From an uncultured Lachnospiraceae bacterium (lineage in GTDB: Bacteria; Bacillota; Clostridia; Lachnospirales; Lachnospiraceae), in assembly GCA_949457475.1 (NCBI GenBank), contig CASUON010000004.1, positions 1-33,743 on the forward strand: DNA of 33,743 bases, in the 5' to 3' direction. Made by a program: the position numbers and the translations under genes. Positions 30,310 through 33,743 of the stretch are shown piece after piece (position 1 is the stretch's first letter; every line of letters begins with the position of its first letter). The notes under the pieces were generated by a model that did not search any database, was not told where the DNA came from, and was given only the letters and a program-made list of their open reading frames with translations.

Positions 30310-31005
30310 TTATTCATCTGACGTATTTCCAAGATATTTAAATATCCCAAAGCGGATGGCTTCTACCAGCTGTTGCTGATAGGTTTCCTCGCATAGTTTT
30401 TCAGCTTCCTGCGGATTACTTAAAAACCCGCATTCTACAATTACAATTGGAGATGACGTCTTTTTTAACATATAATAACTGTCGTTTGACTTTGCCTCCC
30501 GGTGGTTTTTAGGGTCAACCTGCTCGATCAAGGCTGCCTGAATGATTTCCGCCAGTTTCTTGCTCTCTGTAGAAGTCGTATAATAAAATACCTGTGCTCC
30601 TTTGATATCCGGGCTCGTATAGCTGTTTTGATGGATACTAACCGTCATGAGCGGCTTTTGTTCATTAATCAGGTCGCATCGCCTTTGCAAGTCCTGTACT
30701 TTTTTGTTGCCCGCATCTTCATCATACAGCCCTTTATCCTTATCGCGCGTCATAACGACCTGCATGCCTTTCGCTTCCAGGGCATCTTTTAGTTTCATTG
30801 CAATCTGAAGGTTAATATCTTTCTCCTTTTCTCCATGAACCCCTACTTTTCCGGCGTCAAACCCGCCATGCCCTACATCGATTACAATACAGTTCGTCTG
30901 TTCCTGCACCTGCTGCCCGGTTACATACACTGCGCTCTTTTTAGCCAGTACGCAGGCGCAGATTAAGATCACAATGGACATGATCAATTCTAATCTCTGT
31001 TTCAC
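30310..31005 (-). CDS. cwlD: N-acetylmuramoyl-L-alanine amidase (Amidase_3, CwlD-like)
   Basis: IVIDVGHGGFDAGKVGVHGEKEKDINLQIAMKLK; VSIHQNSYTSPDIKGAQVFYYT; PIVIVECGFLSNPQEAEKL; N-terminal anchor. Confidence 0.88.
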   Translation of the reverse strand: MKQRLELIMSIVILICACVLAKKSAVYVTGQQVQEQTNCIVIDVGHGGFDAGKVGVHGEKEKDINLQIAMKLKDALEAKGMQVVMTRDKDKGLYDEDAGNKKVQDLQRRCDLINEQKPLMTVSIHQNSYTSPDIKGAQVFYYTTSTESKKLAEIIQAALIEQVDPKNHREAKSNDSYYMLKKTSSPIVIVECGFLSNPQEAEKLCEETYQQQLVEAIRFGIFKYLGNTSDE

Positions 31006-31019
31006 TATCCCGCCTCCGA

Positions 31020-31052
31020 AATTTTGCTCACTATATACATATGAGCAAAATT
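31020..31052. terminator. Perfect 11-bp inverted repeat between GH18 and cwlD genes
   Basis: AATTTTGCTCA-ctatatacata-TGAGCAAAATT. Confidence 0.5.
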
Positions 31053-31066
31053 AGCAGATAGTTCTA

Positions 31067-32806
31067 TTAATTAATATATTTTAAAATCGTATCCCATACG
31101 GCGCTGTCTTCCAGCCCTAGTTTCCAAAATGCCGCGCCCGCAAACGCGTGACCATCCATCACTTTTAATTTTTCTTCAATCGATTTGACATCTTCAAACC
31201 ATATTTTATACGTAATATTATTATTCACGTATTCGGTATAATACTGTCCGGCGCTTTCTAGCCATGTCTTCTCCGCCCCGTTGACCTCCATCAAACGCTG
31301 CGCAGACTCCATTCCATATGCCTCGCTAGAGAGCTCGTAAGGTACATAATCGTCGGATGCGGACTCAACGTCGTCTCCGTTTCCTTCTTTTGGCTTTTCC
31401 GCCCATACCCTTGTAAAAAATGGCATGCCCAGAATAACCTGTTCAGCCGGCACCCCTTCTTCTAATATATCATCCGCGCCTTTTTTTACAAACCCAATGG
31501 AAGCTACAGACCCCGCTTCTTCTGAACCGGAATAATGCTCGTCGTATGCCATTACAATTACATAATCCGCAAATACCGCCTGTTCCTCCCTGTCATAAAA
31601 TTTTGTGTAAGGTGAAGATACGTAATTATCTACCGATAATACAAGCCCGTTTCCATCACATTTTAAAGACAGCTCCCGGATAAACTGGATAAATCCTTCC
31701 CCCACGTCCGCTTTCAATTCTTCAAAATCAATATTGATCCCATCCAACCCAAACTGGATAGCGGCCGCAATAATCTGGTTTTCCAGATTTTCGCGTTTTG
31801 ACGTATGCGTTAAAATATCCGTTATATTTATTTCCCTGTTTTCAAAGTTGCTGACCAGGCCCCATACTTCAATATCCCGCTCATGGCAGTATTTCACATA
31901 ATCTGTACTCGCGCGGTTTGCGATGTTTCCGTCGTTATCGCTAATATAAAACCAGGTTGGAGATATGACATTGATCCCTTTCGTATTTTGCAGCACGCTT
32001 GAAATCGAAGCGTTTGCATCCGCAACCGTCACTTGGTGCCATGCCATGTTAATAGCATAATCGCGCATCTGGTGTTCGAATATCTCTTCTGCAAACTCAT
32101 GTTCTTCTTTTTCCTCCGTTTCGGCCTCTAAACGCTTGCTCTGTACATATCCAATCATGCCGTCCGTTGTTACTGCTTTTGCCCATCCGTCTTTTTCTTC
32201 TAATTTAGTCAGTATATCGCCTTTGGACAATTCACAAAGGATATTGCTTTTAATATTGCTTTCTATTCGAAGCTGCGTTTTTTTCTTTACAGCGGCCTTT
32301 TTCACCGTCCCCCACTTCGTCCGCAAAAGGACGCGTTCTGGCTCTGCGTACTGTTCATAAGTCAGGTTCGTGTATTCCGCAACAAAGTCCAGCGCAACGT
32401 ATACGTGCTCTTTATCTACCAGCACAATTTCATAATCTTTACTGGTTTTCTTTTTGCCTATATAGTATTCTTTGCTGTCTGCAAATGCCTTTACGGTATT
32501 CGACGCTGTCGTATACAGCAGTATATTTTCGTTTGTATCCCAATAAAACCGGTCGTTTAGCTCATCATGTATATAAGTATAGCTGATATAAATTTCATCC
32601 CCTTTTCGAAATGCTTTTTCTTCTATTATATTATGGTTTAATTCCATCGCTATTTCGTCTTCTGACGTAATTCCAAAATACGTCTCCAAATCCTGCTGTT
32701 CGTTGCTTGGCATGTATTCTTTCACTTTCCTGCCTACAAGTACTATGAGCAGTATGATAAAAATTAGGATTAATACGGTAAGGACCGGTATAATTTTCTT
32801 CTTCAT
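31067..32806 (-). CDS. Membrane-anchored SH3 + glycoside hydrolase family 18 protein (spore cortex/cell-wall hydrolase type)
   Basis: N-terminal TM; SH3-like LRIESNIKSNILCELSKGDILTKLEEKDGWAKAVTTDGMIGYVQSKRL; GH18 FGLDGINIDFEELK and YVIVMAYDEHY. Confidence 0.88.
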   Translation of the reverse strand: MKKKIIPVLTVLILIFIILLIVLVGRKVKEYMPSNEQQDLETYFGITSEDEIAMELNHNIIEEKAFRKGDEIYISYTYIHDELNDRFYWDTNENILLYTTASNTVKAFADSKEYYIGKKKTSKDYEIVLVDKEHVYVALDFVAEYTNLTYEQYAEPERVLLRTKWGTVKKAAVKKKTQLRIESNIKSNILCELSKGDILTKLEEKDGWAKAVTTDGMIGYVQSKRLEAETEEKEEHEFAEEIFEHQMRDYAINMAWHQVTVADANASISSVLQNTKGINVISPTWFYISDNDGNIANRASTDYVKYCHERDIEVWGLVSNFENREINITDILTHTSKRENLENQIIAAAIQFGLDGINIDFEELKADVGEGFIQFIRELSLKCDGNGLVLSVDNYVSSPYTKFYDREEQAVFADYVIVMAYDEHYSGSEEAGSVASIGFVKKGADDILEEGVPAEQVILGMPFFTRVWAEKPKEGNGDDVESASDDYVPYELSSEAYGMESAQRLMEVNGAEKTWLESAGQYYTEYVNNNITYKIWFEDVKSIEEKLKVMDGHAFAGAAFWKLGLEDSAVWDTILKYIN

Positions 32807-32940
32807 TGCTTTTCCTCCTGTGTCTGTACATACCCATATAAAATATAGTCTTCCTTATTATAGCTTGTTGTTCACTATTTTACAAGAAACAATGTAAAAA
32901 TGTAAAATACACAAAAGTACTCCGCTACGATGTAAGTATC

Positions 32941-33030
32941 TTATCTGCCGGGGCAGACACTTGTTCCGCCTCCGGCTGCTTCTATCCACCCGTTATGAGA
33001 AATACCAGATGCGAATACGTCAAAAGGCAT
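32941..33030 (-). CDS. Candidate 29-aa small ORF MPFDVFASGISHNGWIEAAGGGTSVCPGR
   Basis: ATG at 33030 with an AAGGGA-type Shine-Dalgarno upstream, in-frame stop just upstream, TATAAT-like sequences before it. Below the length cut-off of the ORF track. Confidence 0.35.
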   Translation of the reverse strand: MPFDVFASGISHNGWIEAAGGGTSVCPGR

Positions 33031-33143
33031 TGAGGTTCCCTTTTTCCATTATCATTATACTTCACGTAATACTTCACGTATTATACCAGTATTTCTATAA
33101 ATAAAGTGGATGCTGATTAAGTAATTGTTTATTATTGCCCCTC

Positions 33144-33344
33144 TTATTCATTATGTACTTTATCAAACCATAGTTCTTTTAATACCCCCTGGTCATATAC
33201 ATAATCTCTCATATAAGAAGAGTCCTCCTGAACACACAAAATATCAGACACCGCTTCCGGTGTGCTTTTCTTGCCTTCCAAAAAAATAGAGATTCCCCGT
33301 TCCTGAATATTTTGCAGTTCAATAAATAATTGTTTCTTATCCAT
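33144..33344 (-). CDS. Hypothetical protein (66 aa)
   Basis: Coherent composition MDKKQLFIELQNIQERGISIFLEGKKSTPEAVSDILCVQEDSSYMRDYVYDQGVLKELWFDKVHNE. Confidence 0.6.
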   Translation of the reverse strand: MDKKQLFIELQNIQERGISIFLEGKKSTPEAVSDILCVQEDSSYMRDYVYDQGVLKELWFDKVHNE

Positions 33345-33563
33345 ACTTGTCACCTGTCTTCCGGTAAGCATCGCATATTTTAGAATGTACAATCCCTAGA
33401 TACCTTGGCTATACTGCCTTTTTGTGATATGGCATTTTCCCTTCTTTAGCCTTATTTTAACCTGACTGACCTTGCCGGATTGCCCTAAGCTGAATATTTT
33501 TTATGCAACATATTTCTAACTATGGATATACGGCGGACACACTGTTTTCCTATATTTGCAGAA

Positions 33564-33743
33564 TCACACAGCTTTCCTTGCAGTTTCTACGGTAGTTTTT
33601 CTTACAGCTTCTACTATAGTTTTTCTTATAGTTTCTACTATAGTTTTTCTTATAGTTTCTACTATATTATATCTTAATATCTTTCTTCTTTGTACCAGGT
33701 GTATCGAAACTCTTATGAAACTCTTATTTTTCTTAAGTAAGCA
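33564..33743 (-). CDS. Possible C-terminal part of a repeat-containing CDS running off the right edge
   Basis: Open minus-strand frame from the edge: ...LVQRRKILRYNIVETIRKTIVEAVRKTTVETARKAV*, with 24-bp repeats in frame. Confidence 0.35.
   Translation of the reverse strand, partial: CLLKKNKSFIRVSIHLVQRRKILRYNIVETIRKTIVETIRKTIVEAVRKTTVETARKAV
33581..33676. repeat. Four tandem 24-bp repeats
   Basis: cagtttctacggtagtttttctta / cagcttctactatagtttttctta / tagtttctactatagtttttctta / tagtttctactatattatatctta. Confidence 0.9.

Noticed and set aside
33581-33676. Right-edge 24-bp repeats as a CRISPR array
   Set aside because: Units are contiguous with no unique spacers and no cas genes are nearby.

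Overview
The window reads as a vertically inherited chromosomal segment of an endospore-forming Firmicute, probably Clostridia/Lachnospiraceae-like; this taxonomic guess rests on gene content and style only. I found no convincing tRNA, rRNA, CRISPR array, phage or transposase. Gene content from left to right: a multi-hairpin intergenic element at the left edge, a small conserved-type protein (-), a class B sortase with a large extra N-terminal domain (-), a SpoIIQ-like degenerate LytM/M23 protein (+), a GIY-YIG protein, a DEAD-box helicase, panB-panC-panD, an NfeD-like protein, a zinc-dependent phospholipase C-like protein, a D-2-hydroxyacid dehydrogenase (-), a SpoVB-like flippase, a DUF58 and DUF4129-like pair, spoVT, an FKBP/trigger-factor-like lipoprotein (-), a class A PBP, a secreted PPC-repeat/Big_2 protein (-) with a structured leader, a complete F1Fo ATP synthase operon (-) whose c subunit carries the Na+-binding signature, a low-molecular-weight phosphatase homologue lacking its catalytic Cys (-), a Sua5/TsaC-like protein (-), CwlD-like amidase (-), a GH18/SH3 cell-wall hydrolase (-), a small ORF, and a 24-bp tandem repeat at the right edge. 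No clearly new multi-gene system is evident. The best leads are the pseudo-phosphatase, the left-edge structured element, the structured leader of the Big_2 protein, the sortase architecture, the Na+ motif of the ATP synthase and the repeat-encoded partial ORF at the right edge.
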